NCBI GenBank assembly: GCA_037355855.1
Contig: CM074759.1
Span: 7,502,001 to 7,566,000, forward strand
DNA length: 64,000 nt
From: Pseudo-nitzschia pungens
Taxonomy: Eukaryota; Bacillariophyta; Bacillariophyceae; Bacillariales; Bacillariaceae
Direction: 5' to 3'
Shown here: in pieces, positions 44,100 to 55,890 of the stretch
Layout of the letters: each line of letters begins with the position of its first letter
Position numbering within the stretch: position 1 is the stretch's first letter
The notes under the pieces: generated by a model
Told to the model about the DNA's origin: nothing
The model's database searches: none
The model's input: only the letters and a program-made list of their open reading frames with translations
Position numbers and translations under genes: made by a program

Positions 44100-45353
44100 A
44101 TGTTTTGGAGGAACAATCGACAGAGGGGGGGTTTTGACATGGCACCGGTTCGATGGAGTGGAGTGCTGGACCTGAGAAATGCCACCGAAGCAGCGAAAAA
44201 CAACGAACGGGTGGTCACGGCCGCAGTGGCACGGAATGGTTTTGATTTGCAACACGCATCCGAAGAAATGAAGGCAAACGAGCGGGTGGTGGTGGTAGCC
44301 GTCAGGCAGAATGCGTTTGCCCTGCAATTTGCATCAGAAGACATGAAGAACAACCAGCGAGTAATGGAAGCAGCAGTCACGCAGAATGTGTCTGCCTTGC
44401 AACATGCATCGGAAGAAATCAAGAACAACGAACAGTTTCTGTTGGCCGCGGTGACACAGGATGGAAGCGCATTGCAATATGCCTCTCAAGCAGTGAAGAA
44501 CAACGAACGGGTGGTCACAGCCGCAGTGACACAGAATGGGCTTGCTTTGCAACACGCATCCGAAGACATGAAGAACAACGAGCGAGTGATGATAGCAGCC
44601 GTCACGCAGAATGCGGTTGCCCTGCAATTTGCATCGGAAGCCATGAAGAACAACCAGCGAGTAATGGAAGCAGCAGTCACGCAGAATGTGTCTGCCTTGC
44701 AACGTGCATCGCAAGAAATCAAGAACAACGAACAGTTTCTGTTGGCCGCGGTGACACAGGATGGAAGCGCATTGCAATATGCCTCCGAAGCAGTGAAGAA
44801 CAACGAACGGGTGGTCACAGCCGCAGTGACACAGAATGGGCTTGCTTTGCAACACGCATCTTCCGAAATGAAGGCAAACGAGCGGGTGGTGGTGGCAGCC
44901 ATCACAAAGAATGCGGCTGCCCTGCAATTTGCATCGGAAGCCATGAAGAACAACGAACGGGTGGTCACAGCCGCAGTGACACAGAATGGGTTTGCTTTGC
45001 AACACGCATCCGAAGAAATGAAGGCAAACGAGCGGGTGGTGGTGGCAGCCGTCACGCAGGATTCCTTTGGCCTGGAATTTGCATCGGAAGACATGAAGAA
45101 CAACGAGCGAGTGATGATAGCAGCAGTAACAAAGAGTGCGTATGCCTTGCGACATGGATCGGAAGAAATCAAGAACAACAAGCGGGTCGTCCTCGCTGGC
45201 GTCCGGAGGGATGCTCGGGCCTTGCAATTTGCGTCTGCCCGGTTGAACACGGATTTTGACGTCGTTCGGGCCGCGTTGAGACAGGACGCATGGGCAGTTA
45301 GGTTTCTGACACGATCGTGCATCGTTGCTGCTTGGACCGCAGAGCGTGGTTGA
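44100..45353 (+). CDS. DUF4116-type tandem repeat protein
   Basis: 417 aa from ATG 44100 (ACC context). Nearly the whole protein is built from about 15 copies of a 25-residue helical repeat of the form LQhASEEMKNNERVVTAAVTQNGxA, which matches the DUF4116 repeat seen in many protists and some bacteria and viruses. Copies 3-5 and 7-9 are almost identical, revealing a higher-order unit of four repeats (300 bp) that was duplicated recently. No catalytic domain or signal peptide. The fold is probably an alpha-solenoid for protein binding; function unknown. Copy number is likely to vary between strains. Confidence 0.8.
   Translation: MFWRNNRQRGGFDMAPVRWSGVLDLRNATEAAKNNERVVTAAVARNGFDLQHASEEMKANERVVVVAVRQNAFALQFASEDMKNNQRVMEAAVTQNVSALQHASEEIKNNEQFLLAAVTQDGSALQYASQAVKNNERVVTAAVTQNGLALQHASEDMKNNERVMIAAVTQNAVALQFASEAMKNNQRVMEAAVTQNVSALQRASQEIKNNEQFLLAAVTQDGSALQYASEAVKNNERVVTAAVTQNGLALQHASSEMKANERVVVAAITKNAAALQFASEAMKNNERVVTAAVTQNGFALQHASEEMKANERVVVAAVTQDSFGLEFASEDMKNNERVMIAAVTKSAYALRHGSEEIKNNKRVVLAGVRRDARALQFASARLNTDFDVVRAALRQDAWAVRFLTRSCIVAAWTAERG
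44183..45297 (+). repeat. 75-bp coding tandem repeats with 300-bp higher-order unit
   Basis: About 15 units of 75 bp. The segment 44340-44530 is almost repeated at 44640-44830. Repeats are in frame. Confidence 0.9.
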
Positions 45354-45997
45354 GTGGACCGCCGTCGGAAGCCATCGCCGCGATCTAATATCGCACGCCG
45401 AACGTCGGAAGAAACACAAATCAATAGCAGTGAATGACGAACGGAATGATCACCGAAACTCGGAACTCGTTGGCACCTTGGACAGCAGAATGCATAACTG
45501 GAATACTGTCAAATACATATGAATAATAATATCATTACTTTCTTTTAGAATAAAGTCGGACCTCTTATTTACGTAGTAAAAATTGTTGGGACGTGCTCGC
45601 ATCTTTTCTAAGACCACCCGACAAACTCGGAGGTGCTGAGAACTTGGATGTTCTCGTTGGGTCTATCGATGCGTGCTAAATGAGATATGGCCTCGCCTGG
45701 GGCGGAAGAACGACGGAATTACGAGATGTATCGGTGGGATCTCAGGCACGCCGCATAGCATCGGATCCACTCATCCAAGGCATGAGTAGGATGCCGGAGT
45801 CGGGACCGCAGAAAGGGGATTGCCTGTGACAGAGAGAGGGCATTCGCTGTCATGATAATCCATTGTATGAATGCATTGGTTGGTTGGATGGATGAATTTA
45901 TGGAAGAAAGACGGATTACGCTCCGAGAGGGAAGATTGCACACACGCATCCGCGTTTTGTTTCGTTTTGTTTCTTGTCGTCATTGGTCTTCTTGGTT
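45354..45997. other. convergent spacer, no gene
   Basis: No coding region supported. ATTGGTTGGTTGGATGGATGAAT-like short repeats near 45880. Confidence 0.5.
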
Positions 45998-47830
45998 TCA
46001 CTGCTCGGAATCGTCGTCGTACTCATCGTCATCGTCATCGTCATCGTCATCGCAGTCTTCTTCTAGACGCACGATACATTCCTCGGGACATTGGCTTTGC
46101 TGAATGCACCCGAAGAGCCGCATCGACCGGACGATGGGTTGGGTTTTGATCACCATCAGGATAAATTGGACGAACCATACCTCGGGGTACAAATTTTCGT
46201 GGTGGGGATCCACCAGCAGATCGGTTCCGAACGCAATCTTTCGACCGATCCCATTGGCCCACAGCATCCTGAGCCTGCGATGTTTGTGGATGGATTCGAA
46301 AATTCGCGGAAAGTCCGTGAGTGCGTGGGACACCCAAGTGAGGACCGGCAGCACGGAATCAACCCTCGGGGCCGCATGCAGCAACAAAAAGTCGAGGGCG
46401 ATGGCGAGGGCAGCGGCGTCGTGCAGCAGCAACACCCCTTCTCCTTCTGGTTCGGAACCGTGTTTCTTGTGGGGAGACCGGGTCAATTGATGGTTGAAGA
46501 TCACGTCCTGTGTCTGCTCCACGAGCGGGGTCAATTGGGTCATCCATTCCCCTGTGTAGCATGTAGCATCTTGGCAGGGAAGCAGGCCGGTTCCAATGGC
46601 GAGAAAGCCAACCGCAACAACAAACTCGACTTGTTGTTCGGACCCGTGCTCGTTGTTGTTGTTGTTGGTGGTGGTGGTGATCTTCTTGTTGTTCTGCTGG
46701 AATCGTCTCGTGATGGGCTTTGCGTCCTTCACAAGCAGGTACCATTGGATTATCCATTCCCCTGCGGTGAGGTGGTGATCGGGAAGCAGGCCGATTCCGA
46801 GGAGGAAGCATCGGCCGAGCAGTTTCGCACAATCCATTCTTCTTGGGAACTTGGAGTCTTCGTGATCACGGGGCGCTTCGAGGTTCTTTTCATGGGTGCG
46901 AAAGGGCAAACCGATTTGAGCTCGAAAAGTTCGTCTTCCCGGATCTTCGCCAGGTTGGAGTCGCTGCTTGGAATGTCCCTTTTGCATGGATTTGACAACG
47001 ACCGGGAGGACGTCCATTAGCAGGCATGATGCATCGGTGGCGACTCGTGGAACGTCCATATCCGGTAGTTGATGCCCTACAAAGGCATCGGCTTTGGTCA
47101 GAACAGCGGCCAGGGTAGCAGTCACAGCAACAGTCCGTCGGACGGTGCTGCGGCTTCTGATCGGGGAGGCTCGTACCGGTACAACCGAAGCGTCCGTTGT
47201 GGGCCCAATGAATTTGCAATCCGTAAAGGGGATGTTCTGTTCCTCTTCTTCGTGACCTTCGTCCTCTCGATCCGACTTGAAATTGCCGTCATCATCGCCA
47301 TCGATCGGCGAGGCACGCACCGGTACAACCGAAGCGTCCGTTGTGAAACCAATGAATTTGCAATCCGTAAAGGGGATGTTCTGTTCCTCTTCTTCGTCAC
47401 CCTCGTCCTCTCGATCCGACTTGAAATAGCCATCGCCATCGCGGACGCCGACGTCGACGTCGACGCGAAATTCATCCTGGTCGCCCTCGTTCGAAGAATC
47501 ACGAGAGGAATCAAGCATGACACCAAGAAACTGGGCTCGTGGTGCTTCTGCTGACTCTGTTGAGGGCAAATCAGACCGCTTCTGTTCGACAGCATTACCG
47601 CTTGCGCCGTCCACGTCGCCACCGTTGTTCGGGGGTTCACCGGGCGAATCCTTCACGGACCCAAGGACTCTTGCGACGCAGATCCCCACGACGTCACTGT
47701 TCCGACCCGAGACGAGGCATCTCTTCTCGTGCTGGTGGGGCTCCTCGAGAATCGCCGGAGGCTCCACGGTCGGATAGTTGCCGTCGTCGTCTCGTCCATG
47801 ACGACGAATGGTCTGGTTTTCACTGCCCAT
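45998..47830 (-). CDS. acidic protein of unknown function with internal duplication
   Basis: 610 aa, single exon, ATG at 47830. The N-terminal third contains two tandem copies of a 48-residue module (FKSDREDEG-EEEEQNIPFTDCKFIG..TTDASVVPVRASPI). A hydrophobic stretch follows (RRTVAVTATLAAVLTKADAF). The rest repeats loosely the theme (A)IGxGLLPxxxxxxGEWxxQxxxLV three times (FLLGIGLLPDHHLTAGEWIIQW, FLAIGTGLLPCQD...GEWMTQ, IAFGTDLLVDP...EVWFVQ), suggesting a repeated helical hairpin of about 90 residues. The C-terminus is poly-Asp. No family recognised. Confidence 0.6.
   Translation of the reverse strand: MGSENQTIRRHGRDDDGNYPTVEPPAILEEPHQHEKRCLVSGRNSDVVGICVARVLGSVKDSPGEPPNNGGDVDGASGNAVEQKRSDLPSTESAEAPRAQFLGVMLDSSRDSSNEGDQDEFRVDVDVGVRDGDGYFKSDREDEGDEEEEQNIPFTDCKFIGFTTDASVVPVRASPIDGDDDGNFKSDREDEGHEEEEQNIPFTDCKFIGPTTDASVVPVRASPIRSRSTVRRTVAVTATLAAVLTKADAFVGHQLPDMDVPRVATDASCLLMDVLPVVVKSMQKGHSKQRLQPGEDPGRRTFRAQIGLPFRTHEKNLEAPRDHEDSKFPRRMDCAKLLGRCFLLGIGLLPDHHLTAGEWIIQWYLLVKDAKPITRRFQQNNKKITTTTNNNNNEHGSEQQVEFVVAVGFLAIGTGLLPCQDATCYTGEWMTQLTPLVEQTQDVIFNHQLTRSPHKKHGSEPEGEGVLLLHDAAALAIALDFLLLHAAPRVDSVLPVLTWVSHALTDFPRIFESIHKHRRLRMLWANGIGRKIAFGTDLLVDPHHENLYPEVWFVQFILMVIKTQPIVRSMRLFGCIQQSQCPEECIVRLEEDCDDDDDDDDDEYDDDSEQ
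47164..47451 (-). repeat. 144-bp tandem duplication within the acidic protein gene
   Basis: Two in-frame copies offset by exactly 144 bp, for example ACCGGTACAACCGAAGCG at 47175 and 47319. Confidence 0.9.
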
Positions 47831-50800
47831 AGGACAAACAAGTGACCCAAGGGGTTCTGTAAGGTATGGAATTCTCGTGTAGTATTATTTGCTCTGTTCT
47901 GAATTGTGTTTTCAATGTCAGACAAAACGAAAGAGCACCAGCAAAAACAAGACTAGGCACTTCGAAACTCCAAACCCAAGCCCCGCGGCAGTCGGTGCTT
48001 TTTTGGTCGTGCATACCGTACGACCAGGGAACAAATTTTTAAGGGCGAGGTTAGCTTTTCCTAAATACTAAAACCTTACTACCGGACCATGGCACATCAT
48101 ACGTCGTACTTGCGTATTAGCGAACTTAGCACGTAGAATTAAGTAGCGTCCGCATACACGCAGGTCAAGAATACTATCTTCATAGATTTCATAATAATAA
48201 TGATATCCTTCTTTTTGGGTTAAACTCTCCTCAACAAACTTCTAATACCTAGTTAGACACTAGATAGGCTGGTGGTATTTGGTCTGCCTTTCATTGGGAC
48301 TTGAACAAGGCCTGTCAGGCTATGGTGCCAGCACCAACACCAGCTATGTGATTTTGGGTTACCACCAGTTGTTGTTCTTGAAACGGTTCCATCTGGAAAT
48401 CTTTGAAGATGCAAGTTTAGGAAATTTCTTTGAGGAGCTGAGACACTGAACTTTTATAAGGATGTAGGCGTTGAAAACATTAAGATACTTCTTGTACTTT
48501 CATTTCTATATTTTAGTGCCTAGGTGGTGTGTCCCGTTTCTACTACTACAAGGGGATCAAACAATGCATGCTAGTACAAATGGTACTGAGATGGAGTTTT
48601 TTTCAGTTTGAATTTGATCATGCATTTCAATTGAATTTTGTGTGTGTTTTTACACAGTGAAATAACACATGCAAATTCACCGTGCAAAAGCACTAACATT
48701 ATTTCATGTACACCTCTTTTTCGTTGACTCTGTTGATCTCCATTCACTGACTGTTTCTTTTGTCCATCGTTGACCGTTCTCATTCCTGAAAAGTGATGAG
48801 AAGGACTGTGGCATGTGAGTAGTAGAAATTGTACTGGAACCAGACATCAGCACAATTCTTTACACAGGTGTTGATGTCAAAAGATGGACTTCCTCCATGG
48901 ATGACCTCAACTCAATTAGCTCCATTCTGACTCAATGATCTCTCTCTCTCTCTCTTTGCAGCAATCACAGGGATGACCATAGAAGACAGCTATGGGTGGA
49001 TGTACTACTAGTACTGGATCAATAATTAATACCTTGTGTAATAATCTAGTACACAACAATCAACTGGGACTGGTGAGGACAAAAGATGGCAGTGGACATC
49101 CTTCTTTGGTACATATTTGATTCACTTTTAGTTTGTGACATTGTTTCTTTTGCATACTTTGAGCTCTTGGACAAGAAAGATGATATTCAAATTCAGTATG
49201 CAAATTATGGATCAGTGCATGTTTTGCCGGAGCCAGCCTTGGGTGATGGGTATAAATTTATTGGTTTTGGTTTTATTTTGATTCTGAGCCTTGTGTCAAG
49301 CTTCCTTGCTGCTGGATTCCTCAAACAGATTCCTTGGTGCAGCAAGATTTGTTGAATGTCTGTCAAACTGATGTCTTTCTGTCGTACACAACTGATCTAG
49401 TACACATTTTGTCCATCTTCCCTTCGCAATGAATTTCTACTGTTAATGCCAGACAAAAATAATTACTACGTACGTACTTCGAATTAGGACTTTTAAATAC
49501 TGGAATAGGGATTGTACTCTATCACTACTCTTAAATTCTAGATCCATTGCGTTGCATTTCATTGCATTCGAAAAGATTCACGGCAAACTTTCTGAAATTG
49601 GAATCCTCTTTGGGCAACAACAACAGCAGCTCTCGCGACGAATACGGAGAGAGCAACAGGAGCAAGAGCAACTGCAACAGCAAAAACAACAAATCATCAA
49701 CCGACCCTTCTCGTGATTCCAATTGGTGTTGCCAGCCGCCGGACGCCGAGTGGATCGTATCCACTAATTCTGTCGCGATGAAGTAACAGTCGTTTCGAAC
49801 GACGACTACGACTACGACGACAACAACGGAGACCCAATCGATCATATTCTCCGTGACCATCGCCGAACCACCACCACCACCACCACTACCGCAAACTCTC
49901 TCAGTAGAAGTATTGGTCGGTTTTGTGGTTGCCGTGTGCTCACACCTTTGGGGCATACATGGTCCAACGACACGATTGCCTGTGTTTTGGTCCGTTTTGT
50001 GCAACGTGCCTGTCGTTGGGACACACCAGACCACACATGGTCGACAGACAGTCTCGTGGTTTGTTCGAGTCAAGTGCATCCTAGGAGCAATGCGATGCAA
50101 TGCAGTGCAATCCAATGCGTCCCACAATGCTTTGTCGCTCTTACGATGGTCCGCTCCGCTGGTGGCACGGAACGGTAGGGCATTGGCGTTTTTGAGATTG
50201 GAATCCCATCGATCTTTGAGATTGTGTGACCATGCCCCGGTCGTCCTGCGGCTCTGCCGGGGACGGTGGCGCATTGCGCTGCCGTTCTTGCTTTTTTTAT
50301 TGCTGTAGCTATTGGTGGTGGTGGTCGCCGGCATGGTGTGGTATCGCATCGCTGCGTGCTGCAGCGATGACAACTCCGATGTGAAGAAGGAACGAACTCG
50401 GCAGACGTCCTGGGGTATGAAGCACCCTCCTTCAATGCGTGCGACGAGCTTGCCAAGAAAGAAAAGGCAGAACCATCACAACTCAGATGCATCATGACTA
50501 TGGAATCGTCGGCCAGCTATCCCCAACAAGATGATCCGGTGTACATGAAACAGTTTGATATTGAATCAACCTATCGGAGGTCGTCCAACATATAGTACCC
50601 CTGTATTCTTACAATCTCCATGAGGTTCCTCTCGAAACGTTGCAACGGGAACCTTTGTCGTTGTCCGAAGAGAAAAATACCATCGCTTCCGGTCAAACAA
50701 ACTGCAACACTTTTGAGCATAGGCGACAGGAAACGATGCAGGCCATCGTTGATCCATGTATGGTAACCGTCGATGGTTTGGGTGAATGGTATGAGCGATA

Positions 50801-52246
50801 GAAGGGTTCATCAACCAGTCCATCATTTGCTGCAAAAGCAGGTCCGAGATTCCATTTCGACCAGACATCACTGTACGCAAAATCGAAACGTGTCGTTCCT
50901 ACAAATTTTGCACGGCCATCGACAATTTGAATCGGCAACACTGCATCACAGAAACGATTCGGCAAGCCTTGATTTCTGGATTCCGGATGCGTTCCAATTT
51001 ACTTCGTAGCCCCGATTCCCGATCCCAATGCCATCCTCCACAACTCCGCAGAGTTTGACAACTTTCCCGAAAAACCGAGAAGAGAATTTTTGATCGATCG
51101 ATGCACGACAACGAGGCTTACTCGGAGAAACTTGCATGGAAGAAAAAGACTCTCGAACAATGAAGTCCCGGATTCCAAACACGAGTTCCGCGTTTCTCGT
51201 TGGGCTATGGAAGATAGGATCCGAACAGTGCCGCATAACTTACCGTAAATCTTACGTACGTTCGAGGAGGAGTGGAAGCTGCTGCTAAGTGAGAGCGGTT
51301 CGAACTGCGAACGCAAGAAGAACAGTAAATCTTACGAGAAAAGTTTACAAATAAATGCGTGATATTTCGTATGCGCTACCATAAAATTGAATGACAGCAT
51401 GTTGAAGCGAAATTCCATCTCGGCGAAACCTCTGAGTACGTATGTACGTATATATATATTATATGTATGTATGCTCATACATAGCTACCGATACAGAATC
51501 GTAAGGTTCGGTAGGTGCATTGGGTAAGAGTAAACCTTGCATAGAATCATCAACCATCCGTATGACCCAGATTATTCTGGAAACGTACGGTAAAAAACAA
51601 AACCTTAACGTTACCTGTACTCGTACGAATTTTTATTAGCGGCACACAACGAGAACGATACGATTATTTTTTTGAGAAACATGTGACATCTGGCGCTGAC
51701 AATAGACATTGACATAGAAGAATGGACATTTTAGCATGAATTATGACATTGTGATAAAAATAAATAAGACTATGGATACGAATAACACGTGCAGAGATAG
51801 GTACAAACATAGCTTTTCTTCAACATTTTAAATTTTGTTTTTTCGTTTTTTGTACTCAACCGGTACGAGTAGAATGGGTTGCTGCGTGCAAACGCGCGAT
51901 TTGGTTCCTTTGAGCGACCATAAAAATATTCCGAACAAAGGAAACAAAGTAATGCCTACAGTAACTTAATGCTGGTACTTATGACACACCCTTCGATATT
52001 CTGACTGAAGGATTTTTGCTACTTCTTCTCTACGATACAGCCAACCGCACTAATCTTAGTTATTGTACGAGGATTTGTACCACATACGGTACGAGTTTCC
52101 TTTCCCTACTCGTTCTCGTTCGTTGGACGCTGCAGCGAAGTTCTGCATAACGATAACATCTTGTCCACTGCACACAGGAACAACAACGACAACAAGAAGC
52201 GCGTAAGCTGATCCCTCCTTTTATACCATACCATACTAATAGCAAG
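47831..52246. other. long region without a confident gene
   Basis: Mostly AT-rich. A weak two-helix open frame lies at 49086-49355. Minus-strand frames at 49531-51230 are broken and dominated by GTT/CTG homopolymer codons. Two exact GTAAATCTTAC copies (51245-51255 and 51326-51336) and a (TA)n/ACGTATGT stretch near 51440-51480 lie at the right. The last 200 bp are the promoter of the calmodulin-like gene. Confidence 0.4.
49086..49355 (+). CDS. hypothetical small membrane protein (weak)
   Basis: 89 codons from ATG 49086 with two hydrophobic stretches (ILLWYIFDSLLVCDIVSFAYF and FIGFGFILILSLVSSFLAAGF). Not recognised. AT-rich like its surroundings, so this may be chance. Confidence 0.2.
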   Translation: MAVDILLWYIFDSLLVCDIVSFAYFELLDKKDDIQIQYANYGSVHVLPEPALGDGYKFIGFGFILILSLVSSFLAAGFLKQIPWCSKIC

Positions 52247-53114
52247 ATGCCAGGAAAAGAATTAACAGAGGAAGAGGTTGCCGACCTCAAGGAGGCTTTC
52301 GCCATGTTCGATATCAATGGGGATGGTAAGATCGCAAGCTGGCACTAGTGGAAAACTTATGACCTACCATCATGCCAAGGATTCCATTCGGCAAATCGAT
52401 GTGTTAGGGGTACTTCAAATTTGCTGCCAATGCAAGAAGATCGGCAAGGATGAGATGGCGTTATTATTGATTACCTTGCGTGATCGAGATGGCCTAGTTT
52501 CGCGACATTTATTTCGAACGTAAAGATATCGATGGAATCGTTGAAAAGCGTCAACTAACTGTTGTTTCATACAACGTGTCGTTTTTTTTTCTTCTGCCAA
52601 TTTTTTTCGCAAAAGGGACTATCGAATTGAACGAAATTAAACAGGTCATGCGCAAGCTTGGACAGAACCCGACCGAGGACGAGTTGAAGGAAATGATCAG
52701 CACTGTCGATGACAACGGAGACCACGAAATCGACTTTGAAGAATTCCTTGTGTTGATGAAATCCCGCACCGACAATGACCCCAAAGATCCCGAAAAGGAG
52801 TTGAAGGATGCCTTTGCTGTCTTCGATACCGATGGTAATGGATCGATCGACCGAAAGGAATTGAAGAGACTCATGAAGAAACTCGGACAAGCTCTCACCG
52901 AAGCCGAAGTAGACGCCATGATGGACGAGGTCGACATTAACGGAGATGGAACTATCAGCTACGAAGAATTCAAGTCAATGATGGTACGAATATTTTTCTT
53001 CTCCCGAATATTGCTTATTGTATCAAACCATTTGTGAAGCAATCGTTCTGAAATGTTTGCTCTTTTGTTTCTTTCGTTCACCGATCAATTTCTTTTTACA
53101 CTTAGGCTAACTAA
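52247..53114 (+). CDS. calmodulin-like EF-hand protein
   Basis: Exons 52247-52325, 52616-52983 and 53106-53114 give 151 aa; the final exon encodes only Ala-Asn-stop. Introns are 290 and 122 nt, GT-AG. EF-hand loops: DINGDGTIELNE, DDNGDHEIDFEE, DTDGNGSIDRKE and DINGDGTISYEE, so all four look able to bind Ca2+. The central linker (MKSRTDNDPKDPEKE) is longer and more charged than in calmodulin, and the N-terminus starts MPGKELTEEEV. It is a divergent paralogue of the calmodulin gene at 39410, with intron 1 in the same glycine codon of loop 1. Likely a cytosolic Ca2+ sensor; partner unknown. Confidence 0.9.
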
Positions 53115-53747
53115 CTCCATTCTTGCCAGTCTTCGTGAACTGATTGATTCGTGGATGCGCTTTGCACTGTTGTAAACTCATGTCTGTCATAACTTTAAAG
53201 CAAACAGGATAATGCTCGTTCTGAAACTATCTGCTTCAATCTGGTGGTAGAAACTGCTATCAGTAGCTACACGTAGTACGCAAAGAGACAAAACGGTAGA
53301 CTGTATTTTTGGTGAGTAATTCAATGTTGTTTGGTTATCTTTCTCGATGCAGCGCTTCACTGCGACATACTGCATTCTTTGTTCGGCTCTAATGGTAACC
53401 CTTTGCGCCCACAGACAAGGGTCAATTGTGAAGAATCCATGGCAAATTAGGGTACTCGTAATCATGACAATGGATAAGCAGAATTCGATGTTGTGTCAAT
53501 ATTCCGTATTCGCTGAAAGAATAATAAACTGTATAGCCTGAGTAATCACCTCTGGACACTAATAGTTCAAATTTTGAAAGTGACCTCCGAACTCAATGTA
53601 GACAGGTACATTGACATCGACGAGAAAGATCATTGAAAGACTTTAATGTTTTGGGCACGTCTGGGAACACCAGCCAATGCGTTCCACCGAAAGCACCAAA
53701 ATAATCAAAGTGTATTTGCCACCTTGCGTTATAACAGTGGCCTTTAG
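53115..53747. other. convergent spacer, no gene
   Basis: Nothing recognised. The open frame at 53347 (+) lacks family features. Confidence 0.5.
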
Positions 53748-55469
53748 CTAGCAACTGTCGTCACCCGAATCGTATGCCATCATCATTTCGGAGAGAGAGG
53801 ATGGTGGCTTTGTCCCTGTTTCCAATCGTGTCTTCGGCGCCGATGATGATAAGGATGAAGAGTTGGTAATTGTCTCTCGGTCGCCGAAATTATTGTCGCT
53901 ATATGTTTCTTTCTTTGCAATAACTGGTATCACCCTTCCGAGAACTGAAAGACCGCATTCTCCCAGACGAAGTTGCAAAGTCTGTTTTTTCTTCTGATAA
54001 TTTTTTGTTCTACCGGTTACAGGGTATGAATCAGAGCATACCTCATCTACCACTGGGTTTGTTGCAGTCCGTGTCGCTGCCATCGCCAGTTCTGCACATC
54101 TTACGTTGCTTTCGTTTGAAGTGACAACATTTGCTGACCGTACTGGGCTTGGATTGCTCATTTTTGAAATAGAATCTTTTGCTTCCCTTCTAGCTGACCT
54201 AGATTCTGTTCGACCCCTCTTCGCGTCACTCCCACTCACATTCGAAGAAAATATCGAGGACTTTCTTACAGAAGAGAGCCGTCTTTTCTCATCCTCTGCT
54301 GGTCGTCCGTAGCAAACGACGTTTGCAGCAAGAATATCGTGTTCGTTGGACGGCAAAAGCATCATCCCCTTTCTCCATCCCTTTTCCCTGGCATCTCCCA
54401 ACCTTTTTCGTTTTTCCTTTCGATCCCTGCGAAAAACTGTTCGAATGGATGCATTCGTATCTGCGTCGTTTACAGACGCGGAAACCTCGTTTAGCTGTCG
54501 GATTTGTTGGAGTTCTTCGATTTCGGTCAACTGCCTTTCCCCCCCTTTTTTCATCAACGCGGTCTTCTCCAAATGATCCAGTGATCTCCTGTTGTATTTG
54601 CCACAGAATTGATCTGTATTTTCCCCAGTGCCATCGCCATAAAAAGAACCAGTGACTAGGTTTTTTTCTTGGCCCGCTTGGCGTTTGACTCCAGAAATAT
54701 AATCGAAACCACGCTCTTTTGGGTTTGTTCGAATGATCCACGGTCTAAAGCAGGGGAGCAAGTAATGGAAAGTCACCAGGCACGTAGTTCATTTTCCTCA
54801 TGGTCAGCGAGTCGCGAGTGGAATCGTCAAGTGCTTCGTTCGCGTTTACCGAGATGGCACCGATACCTTTCCAACCATAAAATACAAGGCAAAAACGGGT
54901 AACTTGTAACTTACTGTTGGCAGTTTCGACACGACAGCTGGAATTCAATAATCTTGGTTGAAAAATAGCACTGATCCGTTGTAACCTTTTTCGCGTTGAA
55001 TCTCGTTCCCCTTCCCACCGACTGCCGACATCCCAGGCATACGGCCTACCGGAATCATCAAATAGTACAAGTGAATTCATTATTTCAGAAACACCATTTG
55101 TGAGTTGCGGGTGTGGATGAGAAACTCCAGTGAATCAATCGACTGCACTGTTCCGCCATACGGATTCCAAGACGCCATTCCCATCGAACTCCTTTGATTC
55201 ACAGTCCCAAAAAAATCCCATTCTCTCTTCCTTCTTCGCGTTCAACTCACCTTTTCTGGTAGTTCGAATCGGACGACGCCGTTTCTCAACCATTGATTGT
55301 GACCTGTTTTCGGCTGGCGTCTCTCGCCGGACTTGGTTTGGTTCCCATTCTTCGCCGCTTCTGCGGTTGCCGCAAATTGATTCTTGGACTGCTTTCGATA
55401 CGCGCCACTCTCAAAATATTCCGGAGGCAGATAATACCCATCGCTCTGTGTTGCGGCTAAGGACGACAT
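53748..55469 (-). CDS. YJU2B: YJU2B/CCDC130-type CWC16 splicing factor
   Basis: Exons (complement) 55251-55469, 54915-55045 and 53748-54744 give 448 aa. Introns are 205 and 170 nt, GT-AG. Joined, the N-terminal domain reads GYYLPPEYFESG..., GHNQWLRNGVVRFELPEK|AVCLGC, RFNAKKV, STKIIEFQLSCRNCQ|PWIIRTNPKERGFDYISGVKRQ, the CWC16 fold. A zinc site is formed by C76, C79, C112 and C115. This family acts in the spliceosome around the catalytic steps; the RFE-PE and HxG-G-RFNA pattern is nearer CCDC130 than YJU2/CCDC94. The C-terminal half is charged and probably disordered, with an acidic DSGDDS end. It is divergently arranged with a TPR/SR-like protein gene 422 bp away. Confidence 0.88.
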
Positions 55470-55890
55470 GCTTCATACATTATGGATCACAAAGAACAAA
55501 GCTAGATGGTTAAGGATGAACAATGGACTATGAACGGGACACTTGTTCGTCATGGTTGATGGTAGAAAAAAGTTCATCCATTCTTGTTGCGGTGTGTTAC
55601 AATGGAACAAACAAAATTGAATCACATTCGTGAATGAAACAAGATTCGATTGATTTGATTGATTGATTCAGACAAACCGATCACTGCAAAAAAGTCAAGC
55701 ACCAAGCACAATTTATCTCCAATTCACGTCCCTTCGACAATGGTCAAACTAATTTCGAATTGCCACCAAGCACACGAAGACCACTGAGCGAGTTCCGGAA
55801 ACGAAAGAATGTGTTGTATTCGTTAGTGGGTAACTTTAGAGCAGTTTGAATTGCACTTTAGATTTCTGGGCGTGACCGAAGTCGAATGCG
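55470..55890. other. divergent promoter region
   Basis: 421 bp between two start codons. A short TTGATTGATTGATT repeat occurs near 55650; no exact copy of the GTAAACCTTAC motif was seen. Confidence 0.5.

Noticed and set aside
44183..45297. CRISPR-like regular array
   Set aside because: Periodic 75-bp units have no unique spacers and encode a protein repeat; the sequence is eukaryotic.
44334..45424. Minus-strand open frames of 361 and 312 codons over the DUF4116 gene
   Set aside because: They repeat with the same 75-bp period and arise from the repeat structure; only the plus frame matches a known repeat family and has a good start.
49531..50373. Minus-strand 280-codon open frame
   Set aside because: Opens at TTG and contains poly-V and poly-L runs from trinucleotide repeats; no recognisable domain and no supported start.
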